DNA from: a virus
Length of the DNA stretch: 36,524 nucleotides
Virus record (IMG/VR): IMGVR_UViG_3300025418_001413
Coordinates: 1-36,524 of that record
Direction: 5' to 3' (one strand)
Positions 25,301 to 30,805 of the stretch are shown piece after piece. Both the position numbers and the translations under genes were made by a program. Within the stretch, counting starts at the first letter, position 1; every line of letters begins with the position of its first letter. The notes under the pieces were generated by a model, which was not told the DNA's origin, made no database searches, and saw only the letters and a program-made list of their open reading frames with translations.

Positions 25301-27621
25301 TAAGTTTGCCATTATTGATTTCTGGAGTAGAATATCCTGGAGTACAATTAACTGCTCCTAGTTACAGACAGAACACTGGATTTGATGTTGGTAATTTTGA
25401 TATCAACCCCTGGGACAACTATTTTATCAGTCCTGCAGGATTTATCACTTACGATCCTGGTATTTTGGATGTTGAATATAGTAGTTCTTATTTGGATCTA
25501 TATCTTGGTACAAGACCCAGTGATATTAATGTGGCTGGCGGAGCCTATGTTGATGCATGGAGCAGCTATGCGCCAGAAGAATTGGTACCTGGGGCAGAAT
25601 TTGACACATTGGATTTCAGAGTTTATACCACTCCCGGAGCAGATTGGATAGGACAAGGATTTGGTTTTCCGATCTATAGTTTAAAATACACTTACGATCC
25701 TGCCACGCCCACACAGTCGTTCCAGGGATTGTTGCCATACCCTATGGTACTGCTTACATTTAATGCAACTACCGGACTAGGAGTAGAGCCAGATTCTTAT
25801 GACTGGGTCAACTATACTTTTACATTGACTCAGGGTGTTAACGCAGGTGATACCATACAGGTTGCAGTTGTTGCCACTGGCGGCGGCAATCAGTTGTACT
25901 CTAATACCTATGTGGGATCTGACATTGGCAACAGCATACTGATACCTTTTAACATAGATTTAATCAGTGAATTTGTTATCTATGACGGCGAACTTGGGCC
26001 ATTGGTCTTAGGAGTTGATTATACCTATGCTGCATATTCGTTGACTCAAACTCAGATAACTTTTACTACTACCTACGGTACCACCGACAGAATTAATTTG
26101 ACTTGTTTGGGATATGCACCAGTTGGTGCAACCCACAGTTGGAGTTTGCCAGTTTTTGAAACCATCATAATCACTGATTCCTCACAACTCACATACTCAT
26201 TGACCAACAGTTTGCAAGGCACTAATCCTGCCAATCTTGTAGTACTAAGAAATGGTGCCAGAGCCCGCCCAGCAGCAGGTATCAGCTATGTGAGTGATGG
26301 CGCACAAACAGTATACAATTTACCCAATCCAGGCGACTACAGTCAAGCTGCAATAACAGACGAAGATGTGGCTGTTTACGCAAACAGCACTGCGTTGGTT
26401 GTGAATGTTGACTTCGTGATTGATTCTTATGTTGCAGGTACCCCTCGTACTATAACATTAACATCGTCAACTGCATTTGGTACAGTGATATTAATTTCAG
26501 TAAGAAACAATGCACAATATTATGTGGTAGGAGATCAACTAACCTTCCAACCATCAGCAGGACTAAGTCCTCAAGTAGGAGATATCATTGAAATCATTAC
26601 CTGGAATGATACCTCTGAACAACAATTACTCACGCAGGTATTTGTAGGACCAACCACTGAAGGTGTACAAGTTGGAGAAGGCTTTGATTCCACTGAATTT
26701 GATTCTGGTACTACCAATTTTGAATCTGGCAGTTTTGATTATGGTGCCAGTGTGTTAGTACAAACAAACACATTTGATACTGGTCGCGAAATCTTAAATC
26801 CTGAACGAATTTTGGTAACATTGAATGGACGATGGTTATTCAATGGCAATGGATACACAGTTTCTGGATCAACAGTGACACTAACTGGTTCAATCATTGG
26901 CACAACAGATGTAGTTGTGATCACTGATTTTACACAGTATGTTGTGCCAGAAGCCATGTCATTCCGTATATTCCAGGACATGCGTGGAGCACAAGCCACA
27001 TACAGAATAACTCCTAATACCACTACAACACTAGCACAACCTTTGGCTGTCACTGACGATATTGTTTATGTGACTGATGCCACTGCATTGATTGAACCAG
27101 ATTTAGCAGCTAATATATGGGGAGCATTAACAATAGACGGCGAAAGAATCATGTATCGAGTTAGAAATACCTCAGACAACACTGTAAGCAGTTTGTTGAG
27201 AGGTACTGCTGGTACTGCAACTGCAGCTCACAGTGTAGGAGCCACAGTTTACAACATTGGTCCTGGCAACTTATTACCTGTGGAATACCAAAATTATATA
27301 GTTGCTAACAACATTTTGGCTGACGGATCTAACACAGTTTTTGTAGCTACTCAAATTGATATTTCTCAAGAACCCAGTGATATCAAAGATCGCACAGTTG
27401 AAGTGTATGTTGGCGGCACTTTACAAACTGCTGGTTATAGCATAACCAATGATAATCCTGTAACAGTGACATTTACTACTGCTCCTATTGCTGGTGCAGA
27501 AGTAACTATTTTGGTGCGCAGAGGGGTAACTTGGTATGCGCCCGGAGCAGGAACTGCCAGCAACGGTGTACCGTTACAAGAAACCAACACACCAGCCGCA
27601 AGATTCCTGCGTGGGTTATAA
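13372..27621 (+). CDS. Giant baseplate/virion protein in the gp7 position, multi-modular (4749 aa)
   Basis: One uninterrupted frame of 4749 residues, starting in a TAATG overlap with gp6. Conserved blocks recalled from the long post-gp6 protein of marine T4-like phages appear in order. They are an N-terminal block (VNKQFLAATLDQLVQEPRFK, residues 18-37), HDGSITVSYGDFRDQILLEF near 1244, and PWEMLGL with WWTARYGPVPYTSDNLVLW near 1370-1400. LDDVSQVQIYQGFIGSKGT follows near 1954, then YDFIDPLQGKILGAARQN near 3172 and GEIWWDTNRVRF near 3220. Inserted modules are a cupredoxin-like domain (217-297), two carbohydrate-binding-like modules (about 1861-1900 and 3912-3952), FG-GAP-type blades (2273-3135), and repeated modules of the form 'V-x-VN-x-VL...DY'. 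Its place suggests the outer wedge (gp7 role) with surface-binding decoration. T4 gp7 is about 1032 residues. The frame is certain; the gp7 assignment is by position. Confidence 0.75.
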   Translation: MATVRSVDFLPEIFQTPVNKQFLAATLDQLVQEPRFKKSQGFIGQKVGPGVNANDQYVIEPTKSRNDYQLEPGVVQIDPTDSKTVVDVITYPGLTDAITLQGGVTDNADYLYTSDYYTWDPFVDFDKFVNYAQYYWLPNGPMPVDVSATGVPTTDNFTVTRANGVYTFSTYAGNNPTLTLVKGGSYTFNVAQNTTETITYRVTNNGTSAYVINQESNPTLTLVRGNTYYFNLSLTGAFPFYIKTIASLGIVNIYSDGVINNGASDGQIIFTVPQDAPDTLYYCNPIEFNLQGQFSIIGATPGTGNDFWIQSDPGVNGQIPATPNISSRTVLGVTNNGIDLGTVTFDVPLSDAQSFYYNLTPLPLNNGTVDLISTTLKFDQVNNQFLDNFVQANPDGIDGITNLNGRTVVFTSTQGWDITTPFDPLLTGQNEQPGSFDSLPFDQTTFITDTAQQYSVWRIQYQTDSGGRVYLALTSVAPVPDLDKFTILFGNQWASTQWYKDANGYFEQIPLLTAARSVLWYQDGTDPNIFGRIDLIDQTSASILDINKIIGQKTYTSPNGVTFTNGMQVVFRGTTNPSSYENNYYYVEGVGTAIQLLPVTNFSTPEPLVPDYLTINRASGDLNPWSRSNSWFQVDVITQSAAYNNTVPVLDNNYRARRPILEFRAGTRLFNFGTEGKPPVDIIDFSQTDALRTVNGTIGFGTDGYQLVNGSRVIFAGDLDPVVRRTVYQVSFIVPDTVPPLIPEPLINLIPTTDSPALVDQSVLCLNGNTLKGQSFRYNGVNWIEEQQKISVNQPPQFDIYDANGVSFGDSATYPSTNFNGSSLFSYAVGSGPADLVLGFPLTYLSLTNIGDIVFDNNLYADSFNYTINNAGQTVPLSSGFVRQYNSRLTYQREIGWQTAITQSLVRQQFQFTYTGSPVQLDIAVSTNTVVPAVQVFINATFQESFNYRVSVGTNTTTITWLTVYNPGDLIEIQVLSDQVSSQGFFQVPINLENNPLNNNSTQFTLGTVRNHYSTIAQNLIGLQGPVIGANNTRDLGNIVPYGLQILQQSSPLTLAGYFMRDPNYDIFASLDFNSREYIKFKSQLLTTVISNDYGTMTIPEILDSAIAQITAGRTSLNSFYWSDMLPTGTTFVSNSTTVSQITTSVFNTVQMYNFTESNYLGLLVYVNNVLLVRNYDYVVSTDSPVLTITVPLNVGDVVTINEYSNTVGNFVPNTPTKLGLYPKFKPEIFYDPNYLNPTLVIQGHDGSITVSYGDFRDQILLEFEKRIYDNLKNDGNPVPLTAEDVIPGFFRTTNYTQAQITQILGESFLSWVGQNKVDYKTQNYIASNPFTYNYSTSGNKINEEPLLGAWRGIYRYFYDTTSPNLTPWEMLGLTEQPTWWTARYGPVPYTSDNLVLWGDLEAGYVADPVAPYIDTRYARPGLTTVIPVDSQGELLAPLVSVVGLYNPNDWRKSWVVGDGGPTEAAWWSSSSYPFAVMRLLALTRPAEFFSLFVDRDLYRYNVEFDQYLYNGRYRINANEVQVYGNGVSKASYINWIIDYNQQLGMNSSTALTQDLSNLDVRLCYRMAAFTDKKYANIYLEKSSPESQNASLLLPPESWNLLLYANQPFSEIVYSSLIIQKQETGFSVYGYSNVQPYFPIVASAVNGPTQTVSAGGATVTVPAQYTNNIVNVPYGYNFSNSTIVVDFILSYGVFLTSQGMVFDGVQNGYTLNWAQMAQEFLYWSQQGWAPGTIINLNPGATKITVYKPGAVVAAVTSLTPENQLTDQNKQAIQSRDLIIQRYGDSFTISSATNQTISYLDLKFTDYENMAVLDNVSIFNDLIYDPTTAERQNRVAWKASISSDWDGTLNAQGFILNQNNVIQWQPNVKYTKGEIVIYKNNYWSALNVVQPATTFDYANWVKSNYAMIDQGLLPNIPNKADQQANSYNIYDANLASDNDLLAFGLTGFRPRQYMVDLNLDDVSQVQIYQGFIGSKGTRLSAELFTRANLGRETGQYAIYENWGILVGTYGANANRSWFEIVLNQALLTANPSTVQIIQPGQTSPADQTIYLSNLWSESYAIPTTDILPTTYGTNLDTALPSAGYVNINDVDITVFNLNNPANLDASINTIGNGTVVWVAQINSYDWGIYKCVQVSGQMTLLSNNLNSTSVVQFNHTHGLAIGNTIIIKYFNDGVNGVYRVLSVPSPTTVVIAFAFTNTNQSQLTGTGLVFYLQTTRVSQASDIQNLPYVNDLVPGALAWVDNDGAGHWEVLQKTTPFNVADLLEPYELFANSGFGTSVSQTQDHYSVLVGSPGASSGSGLIYTYRRSNIVPYTDNVMLSLNATGTAGYGNSVMFGSKNWAIAGANASNSNAGYATVIYQIPGTNDYLQTQLLVAPDQNFTSISFGSAVAISQDEHWMYISAPGANTVYAFGRVDVPTDSITYTTNGVQTAFNWANSIQINPAYPDQLIVLVNNVLAIHNIDYYINSNVVQFYTAPAANQPLTIVRRQAAQIDRQVYYNIKQNSTSGVGTGAAFTIVDTRGVYNPTLTAGGSAYAVGDTLTVNYTQICPNGSSANNLVITVTAVVAGAISTFTFSGSGVTTNNNFALVNSLYTVSNIYSFTVRVNAVLQRPYIDYTFGSGLLTFVTIPAAGADIEVTASTYWQYISAITGTGLSGDAEFGTSISTSTDGRQLVVGCVNDTAGTVTDAGAVYIYDRSVVNYQITTVSQTTYVIPGSFTAPVAVLLNNTYLTNSAQYINGQYTISGSNVVLNSTVTLTIGDTLTIETNQFSLVEKITAKMPVAASAYGTAVTICPNNCSVYIGAPQSSQSGSPGSGMVERQVNQSRIYGVTTSTVANPALTAGDTIRINGFEIAIPSSPNNNIAGLVAAINAANVPNVIASTTPDVIFVGDGVTQVYNVGSVYSAADSYTTVVYVNSVLQTSGVDYSYNNTTQQIIFAVAPAAKFSIVVTSGRITVSVINSTAATPFNKLSVLPGLVNSAFDTIGFNTYVWTQDILSPSPTDYAYFGTSIAVNSGAINLIVGAPNGNVYEREIFDGGTTYFDERSTVFSTTIVNNGVAYTFDYLPSASVSLSNPGAFVFGQQIYNTGIGTDDQYGNSEAGVDVDKNFGFAVNYVNGRLLIGAPGSDTNGYGEAYVFDNPTGALAWEVKYYQQPVVDTNLLDSVYSYDKLLNSTQTYYDFIDPLQGKILGAARQNIDYIGAVDPANYNQGSVHNVGTSWGATHVGEIWWDTNRVRFINPNQDDIVYASKRWGQLFPGSNVDVYQWIESSVAPVNYTGQGTPLSTISYTVATTVDVNGIFVTNYYFWVRGISTINTAVGKTLSTTGIAGYISNPIGSGIPYIAGLNASTIAIYNANSLLSAQDTILHVGYDRQATTADVHVEYAFIADGRPDSFLNANLYRKLLDSFCGVDTLGNLVPDPALSPGQQYGVQFRPRQSMFSDRFAALQNYLTRANNVLAQYPISETRSFNLLNSSESKPAPNTGAWNMQVPDLTVLGYQNLAQVPLGYLYLVDSDSSQNGRWTIYQVAQGSAPGQRVLDLVRIQNYDTPLYWNYITWYLPGYNSSTQITVTVANYADLSTLTLATAPIGSSVKVTTNSQGKFEIYQRTITGWTRVALQDGTIAFDSVLWNYALGPYGFDAEVFDAQYFDQEPVIETRQIIRALNEEIYVGDLLIERNQSLILMFNFVYSEFTSPNWLIKTSYIDVDHNLQALLPYQLYQPQNQTFVEDYIQEVKPYHTQILNFNLIYDGMDTYAGSLTDYDVPAYWDTDLEIPQFVSPVLTPYTSSLSTVENFNSDAAANAAIWMKFPWNQWYNNYLLEIQNVVVVNGGSGYDYNNPPTVTVSGTCITPATMTATVNSSGIITAINIITPGAGYSTTAQITLTSTTGSGAVIVAQMGNGLVRSIRTVIKYDRYEYQSSVVAWQPNVVYSEGTLVRYVNVVWSANATQSSAQFLPNEWTLVNADSLSGVNRTMGFYTPTANQPGLSLPLLISGVEYPGVQLTAPSYRQNTGFDVGNFDINPWDNYFISPAGFITYDPGILDVEYSSSYLDLYLGTRPSDINVAGGAYVDAWSSYAPEELVPGAEFDTLDFRVYTTPGADWIGQGFGFPIYSLKYTYDPATPTQSFQGLLPYPMVLLTFNATTGLGVEPDSYDWVNYTFTLTQGVNAGDTIQVAVVATGGGNQLYSNTYVGSDIGNSILIPFNIDLISEFVIYDGELGPLVLGVDYTYAAYSLTQTQITFTTTYGTTDRINLTCLGYAPVGATHSWSLPVFETIIITDSSQLTYSLTNSLQGTNPANLVVLRNGARARPAAGISYVSDGAQTVYNLPNPGDYSQAAITDEDVAVYANSTALVVNVDFVIDSYVAGTPRTITLTSSTAFGTVILISVRNNAQYYVVGDQLTFQPSAGLSPQVGDIIEIITWNDTSEQQLLTQVFVGPTTEGVQVGEGFDSTEFDSGTTNFESGSFDYGASVLVQTNTFDTGREILNPERILVTLNGRWLFNGNGYTVSGSTVTLTGSIIGTTDVVVITDFTQYVVPEAMSFRIFQDMRGAQATYRITPNTTTTLAQPLAVTDDIVYVTDATALIEPDLAANIWGALTIDGERIMYRVRNTSDNTVSSLLRGTAGTATAAHSVGATVYNIGPGNLLPVEYQNYIVANNILADGSNTVFVATQIDISQEPSDIKDRTVEVYVGGTLQTAGYSITNDNPVTVTFTTAPIAGAEVTILVRRGVTWYAPGAGTASNGVPLQETNTPAARFLRGL
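20188..22780 (+). repeat. Seven FG-GAP-like propeller blades inside the giant protein
   Basis: Seven segments share the pattern [FY]-G-x-[AS]-[VI] followed by a strand ending in a Gly-Ala/Ser-Pro-type turn and a Tyr-rich strand. They start near 20188 (FGTSVSQ...VLVGSPGAS), 20350 (YGNSVMF...AIAGANAS), 20518 (FGSAVAI...MYISAPGAN), 21340 (FGTSIST...LVVGCVND), 21718 (YGTAVTI...VYIGAPQ), 22375 (FGTSIAV...LIVGAPNGN) and 22678 (FGFAVNY...LLIGAPGSD). Seven is the usual blade number of an integrin-type propeller. Other modules interrupt the series between blades 3-4, 4-5 and 5-6. Confidence 0.6.
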
Positions 27622-27625
27622 TCAA

Positions 27626-27640
27626 GGTAAATATATCATG
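27626..27640 (+). promoter_or_regulatory. GGTAAATA-N-ATCATG start-proximal box, copy 2
   Basis: GGTAAATATATCATG ends on the start codon at 27638 and matches the string before gp25 at 14 of 15 positions. AAGG at 27624-27627 may serve as a Shine-Dalgarno with 10-nt spacing. A TATAAT lies just upstream (27617-27622), overlapping the stop of the giant gene, but without a convincing -35. Confidence 0.35.
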
Positions 27641-27787
27641 ACTGAAAATAAAACGCCAACACAACCTATATCAGACACAAAAACCACTGCTAAACGTCCA
27701 GACGAACAAGGAACTATTTCGGTTGAAGGCTTTGTGAAGATTTTTGATCCCAACACAAAGGAAAAATTTGTGGAGAAAAGAGCATGA
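27638..27787 (+). CDS. 49-residue protein sharing the N-terminal motif of the next gene
   Basis: MTENKTPTQPISDTKTTAKR is a polar, probably disordered lead. It is followed by VEGFVKIFDPNTKEKFVEKR and the stop. The second half matches the N-terminus of the next protein, IEGFVKIHDPNSGEILLDKK, so the two share an EGFVKI-x-DPN module. The ATG at 27638 is chosen over an in-frame upstream TTG that would overlap the giant gene. The stop overlaps the next ATG (ATGA), linking the two in translation. It may be a small structural or assembly protein, or a remnant of a duplication. I know no function for it. Confidence 0.7.
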   Translation: MTENKTPTQPISDTKTTAKRPDEQGTISVEGFVKIFDPNTKEKFVEKRA

Positions 27788-28392
27788 TTATTCAACCAGG
27801 CTTGGCCAAAATAGAAGGTTTTGTCAAAATACATGATCCCAACTCTGGGGAAATCTTACTTGATAAGAAAAATGCTATTCACTACGAAAACATCAGTATT
27901 TGTATGGCCAACATGTTGAGTGATAAAAATTTAGGCTATATATATCAAATGGCATTTGGCAACGGCGGAAGTGCAGTGGACCCTACAGGTGTTATCACTT
28001 ACCTGCCACCAAATACCACCGGACAAAATGCTGATCTTTACAACGAAACCTATTACAAAGTAGTAGATAACAATTCAGCTGCTGATACTGATCCTGCCAA
28101 TAATTATATAACTGTGTTGCACACATCAGGAAATGTATACACTGATATTGTGGTAACTTGTTTATTGGATTACGGTGAGCCGGCTGGACAACAGGCCTTT
28201 GACAACTCAACCAATTTTAATGGTGAATATGTTTTTGATGAACTGGGATTAAAGTGTTGGTTTGGAAGCTCGACTAATTTGCTACTGATTACTCATGTAA
28301 TATTCCATCCTGTGCAAAAAAGTCTAAATCGTCAAATACAAATTGATTATACCTTGCGTATCCAAACTTTGACTAATCTCAGCGCAGCATAA
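27784..28392 (+). CDS. Virion structural protein, baseplate/fibre-associated
   Basis: A 202-residue protein. It begins with the EGFVKIHDPN module and KNAIHYENISICMANMLSD. Then follow YIYQMAFGNGGSAVDPTG (a Gly-rich turn typical of fibre- and collar-associated phage proteins), ADLYNETYYKV, VVTCLLDYGEPAGQQAFDN, YVFDELGL, and a last strand set ending LITHVIFHPVQKS and IQIDYTLRIQT. I recall similar proteins between the giant post-gp6 gene and the tail fibres in marine T4-like phages. By gene order it occupies the place of T4 gp8/gp9, so a role as wedge or fibre connector is plausible, but I see no sequence match to either. It overlaps the upstream small gene by four bases. Confidence 0.6.
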   Translation: MIIQPGLAKIEGFVKIHDPNSGEILLDKKNAIHYENISICMANMLSDKNLGYIYQMAFGNGGSAVDPTGVITYLPPNTTGQNADLYNETYYKVVDNNSAADTDPANNYITVLHTSGNVYTDIVVTCLLDYGEPAGQQAFDNSTNFNGEYVFDELGLKCWFGSSTNLLLITHVIFHPVQKSLNRQIQIDYTLRIQTLTNLSAA

Positions 28393-28420
28393 ATATGTGT
28401 ATATTAATCTGCACTAAATA
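28389..28420 (+). promoter_or_regulatory. Two late-promoter-like boxes before the first fibre gene
   Basis: ATAAATA at 28389-28395 overlaps the upstream stop, and CTAAATA (TAAATA at 28415-28420) lies 10 nt before GGAG (28430-28433), the ribosome-binding site of the gene at 28445. The second box has the better spacing. A 7-bp inverted repeat (TGTGTAT at 28396-28402, ATACACA at 28418-28424) overlaps it. Confidence 0.45.
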
Positions 28421-28444
28421 CACAATGACGGAGTAAATGAAAAG

Positions 28445-29725
28445 ATGTCGTATACAATTACCTTAACTGATGGCGCTGTTTTTGCTACTGTACCCGACGG
28501 TACCATAAACACAACCAGTTCTATGACCTTGGTAGGCAAAAATTATGCTGGCTACGGTCAATTTATCAATGATGATATCATACGTTTGTTAGAGTCAGGA
28601 TCCAATACCACTCCGCCTGGCGCTCCATTAACTGGTCAACTTTGGTGGGATAAAACTGATAATGTGCTTAAAATTTACAACGGTACAGTTTTTAAAACAA
28701 TTAGTGCGGCTACTGCTAGTGCAACTGCACCTTCTAGCAATAGTACAGGTGACTTATGGTTTGATACTACCAACCAACAACTTAATGTCTGGACAGGTAC
28801 TACATGGTTGTTGATTGGTCCACAGTTCACTGCCGGTCAGGGTATCACAGGAGCTATTCCTGCAACCATAGTTGATAACAGCAGTGTAAGTCATTACTGT
28901 ATTGAGCTCTATTGCGGCAATGACATTGTGGGTATCATAAGTCAAGATGCAGCTTTTACTCCTCAAAATGCTATCAGTGGGTTTACAACCATACGACCTG
29001 GTATCACTCTGGCCACCATAGTAGGAGCTAATGTTCCTTTGTTTCAGGGAACCGCTACAAATTCACAAGCTTTGAATGGATTGGCCAGTACAGAGTTTAT
29101 GCGCAGTGATGCTAATACATCTACTACTGGTACTGTAAGCGTATTAAATAACACAGGTTTAAGTGTAGGCGTCAATAGTAGTTTCAGAGTAACCAGCGAC
29201 AATACTAATGTACAACTTGCCAATCAAACCACAAATGGAAATATTACTTTTAGCGTAAATGAAGGTGGCACTCCTACAGTGGTTATGACAATTTTTGGTG
29301 CCAATGGTACCATAAGTGGCAATCAAATTGACGCTAATTACGCTGACATGGCAGAACGTTTTGCAGCAGACACAGAATACGAACCCGGAACAGTAGTAGA
29401 ATTAGGCGGGTCAGCAGAAATTACCATGGCTCAAACTGATCTTAGCAACACTGTGTTTGGTGTTATCAGTACCAAGGCAGCTTACTTGATGAATGGCAGA
29501 GCAGGAACGGATGCAACACATCCTCCAGTGGCCATGACTGGCCGAGTTCCTGTCAAATGTGTTGGAATAGTGCACAAAGGCGATCGCCTGGTATCTGCCG
29601 GTAACGGGCATGCTAGAGCAGCTACCCCAGGAGAAGCCAGTTCTTTCAATGTAATTGGCAGATCCTTGCAAGATAAATTAAATACAGAAGAAGGCTTGGT
29701 AGAAGCCATAGTAACAATAACGTGA
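28445..29725 (+). CDS. Tail-fibre-like structural protein
   Basis: A 426-residue protein with marine-phage fibre architecture. The N-terminus has LVGKNYAGYGQFINDDIIRL and two copies of a short motif: GQLWWDKTDNVLKIYNG near residue 64 and GDLWFDTTNQQLNVWTG near 101. A beta-rich middle follows (ALNGLASTEFMRSD; SVLNNTGLSVGVNSSFRV). The C-terminal domain begins YADMAERFAADTEYEPGTVV and contains GVISTKAAYLMN, VAMTGRVPVKCVG and KGDRLVSAGNGHARA. I recall this C-terminal domain from many marine phage fibres; it has some likeness to the Peptidase_G2-type self-cleaving ends, but I cannot assign catalytic residues. It likely forms or caps a trimeric receptor-binding fibre. It has a Shine-Dalgarno GGAG with 11-nt spacing and its own promoter candidates. 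Confidence 0.75.
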   Translation: MSYTITLTDGAVFATVPDGTINTTSSMTLVGKNYAGYGQFINDDIIRLLESGSNTTPPGAPLTGQLWWDKTDNVLKIYNGTVFKTISAATASATAPSSNSTGDLWFDTTNQQLNVWTGTTWLLIGPQFTAGQGITGAIPATIVDNSSVSHYCIELYCGNDIVGIISQDAAFTPQNAISGFTTIRPGITLATIVGANVPLFQGTATNSQALNGLASTEFMRSDANTSTTGTVSVLNNTGLSVGVNSSFRVTSDNTNVQLANQTTNGNITFSVNEGGTPTVVMTIFGANGTISGNQIDANYADMAERFAADTEYEPGTVVELGGSAEITMAQTDLSNTVFGVISTKAAYLMNGRAGTDATHPPVAMTGRVPVKCVGIVHKGDRLVSAGNGHARAATPGEASSFNVIGRSLQDKLNTEEGLVEAIVTIT

Positions 29726-29738
29726 TTGGAAAAAGAAA

Positions 29739-30731
29739 ATGACATATTCATCAGGTGGGCTGATTCAGGCAACAGATTATAACGGATTTGCAAGTACTAC
29801 GTCCGGCGCAAATATCAATGCAGTCTGGGGTACAGCTACCAGTGCTGGCGGATACGGGCAAGGTAACATTGCTACTGTATCCGGCGGCGGCACAGTGAGT
29901 GCTACTCAATGGGCAACATTAAATAATACCATAACTTCTGTAGCAAATCACCAAGGCACAACAATAACTTCAAGATCCAATCCCACTGCTGGACAAACCA
30001 TTACTACATTATCCAATATCAACACCGATATTTCAACATTAAATAACAATAAAAATAATGCATATGCAGTAGGATCACAATATACAGGATGGACTGGTAC
30101 AACTTCTAAAAACACTTCTACAGGGTCTGGTTCTTCGTCTTGGACAATAACATTTACCCACACAGTGACGTTTGCCAACACCACTGCTTTATACAGTTTT
30201 TTCAATGCCGGAGGCTATATACAATTTCAATTTGGTAAAACATCTACTGGTACAGTTGCTGACACAGAATGGAATAATTTTATTGGAAACGGAACCGCTA
30301 ACAAAGTGGTAGGCACAATTATACAAACTGGTGCAGCTGCAAGCAAAACTATTGCCAGTACTAGTTATACAGGAACTACTAAATCTGGTGGATCTGGTAC
30401 ACCAACTACCCTGGCAACCTCTACTGGTGTTTATGCACTAACTGGTACACCTGTTACCATTTATAAACAATTTGATTCAGGCACTGCATATTCTAGCAAC
30501 TATGTACAGATCAATGCCAGTATTTCTGGTTCAACACTGACTTACACCACTACATGGTACGACAACGGAGATACTAATCCAGGATCTACTGCACAGATAT
30601 CTGGTGGTACGGCACCAGTGGGCGCATCATTTGGAACTGCACCAGCAGTTTTGTGCACATATTATCCGCCAGAAACAACTTACTTGACCAACACCTGGGG
30701 AACACCTACTGTGGCAGCCACTGTGGCATAA
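29739..30731 (+). CDS. Tail-fibre/virion structural protein, Thr/Gly/Ser-rich
   Basis: A 330-residue protein beginning MTYSSGGLIQATDYNGFAST, with INAVWGTATSAGGYGQ soon after. I recall this opening from structural proteins near the tail fibres of marine phages. It is highly enriched in Thr, Ser, Gly, Ala and Asn. A short helical section (ISTLNNNKNNAYAV) separates the head from a beta-rich body containing TITFTHTVTFANTTALYSFF, GGYIQFQFGKTSTGTVADTE and SSNYVQINASISGSTLTYTT. There is no signal peptide and no enzyme motif. It follows the fibre gene by 13 nt with GGAAAAAG as ribosome-binding site. It is the last structural gene before the terminator-like hairpin. Probably a fibre or adhesin subunit. 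Confidence 0.65.
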   Translation: MTYSSGGLIQATDYNGFASTTSGANINAVWGTATSAGGYGQGNIATVSGGGTVSATQWATLNNTITSVANHQGTTITSRSNPTAGQTITTLSNINTDISTLNNNKNNAYAVGSQYTGWTGTTSKNTSTGSGSSSWTITFTHTVTFANTTALYSFFNAGGYIQFQFGKTSTGTVADTEWNNFIGNGTANKVVGTIIQTGAAASKTIASTSYTGTTKSGGSGTPTTLATSTGVYALTGTPVTIYKQFDSGTAYSSNYVQINASISGSTLTYTTTWYDNGDTNPGSTAQISGGTAPVGASFGTAPAVLCTYYPPETTYLTNTWGTPTVAATVA

Positions 30732-30740
30732 TACTACTCA

Positions 30741-30747
30741 ATAAATA
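30741..30747 (+). promoter_or_regulatory. ATAAATA box in the 74-bp gap before the modification cassette
   Basis: ATAAATA lies 10 nt after the stop of the last structural gene and 6 nt before a terminator-like hairpin. If used as a plus-strand late promoter its transcript would start with the hairpin, possibly as a 5' stem-loop. It may also be chance in an AT-rich gap. Confidence 0.25.
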
Positions 30748-30753
30748 TTACCA

Positions 30754-30773
30754 AAAGGACCTTCGGGTCCTTT
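30754..30773 (+). terminator. Hairpin terminator after the fibre genes (8-bp stem, TTCG loop)
   Basis: AAAGGACC and GGTCCTTT form a perfect 8-bp stem around a TTCG tetraloop, a very stable RNA loop. After the stem comes ACCTTTG rather than a long T tract, so intrinsic termination may be partial. It separates the structural block from the cassette starting at 30806. Because the stem is symmetric, it could act in either direction. Confidence 0.7.
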
Positions 30774-30805
30774 ACCTTTGATCAATTTTAGTATACAATT
30801 TAATA

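Noticed and set aside
27617-27622. A TATAAT sequence that could be a sigma-70 -10 box.
   Set aside because: It overlaps the stop of the giant gene, and no -35-like hexamer lies at the right distance. It is likely chance.
27536-27637. An N-terminal extension of the 49-residue protein to an upstream TTG.
   Set aside because: It would overlap the giant gene by 86 nt and give a sequence unlike the rest. The ATG at 27638 lies in a motif shared with the gp25 start.
28396-28424. A 7-bp inverted repeat (TGTGTAT/ATACACA) as a possible terminator.
   Set aside because: The stem is AT-rich and short with a 15-nt loop and no T tract. It more probably reflects the promoter-like TAAATACACA.
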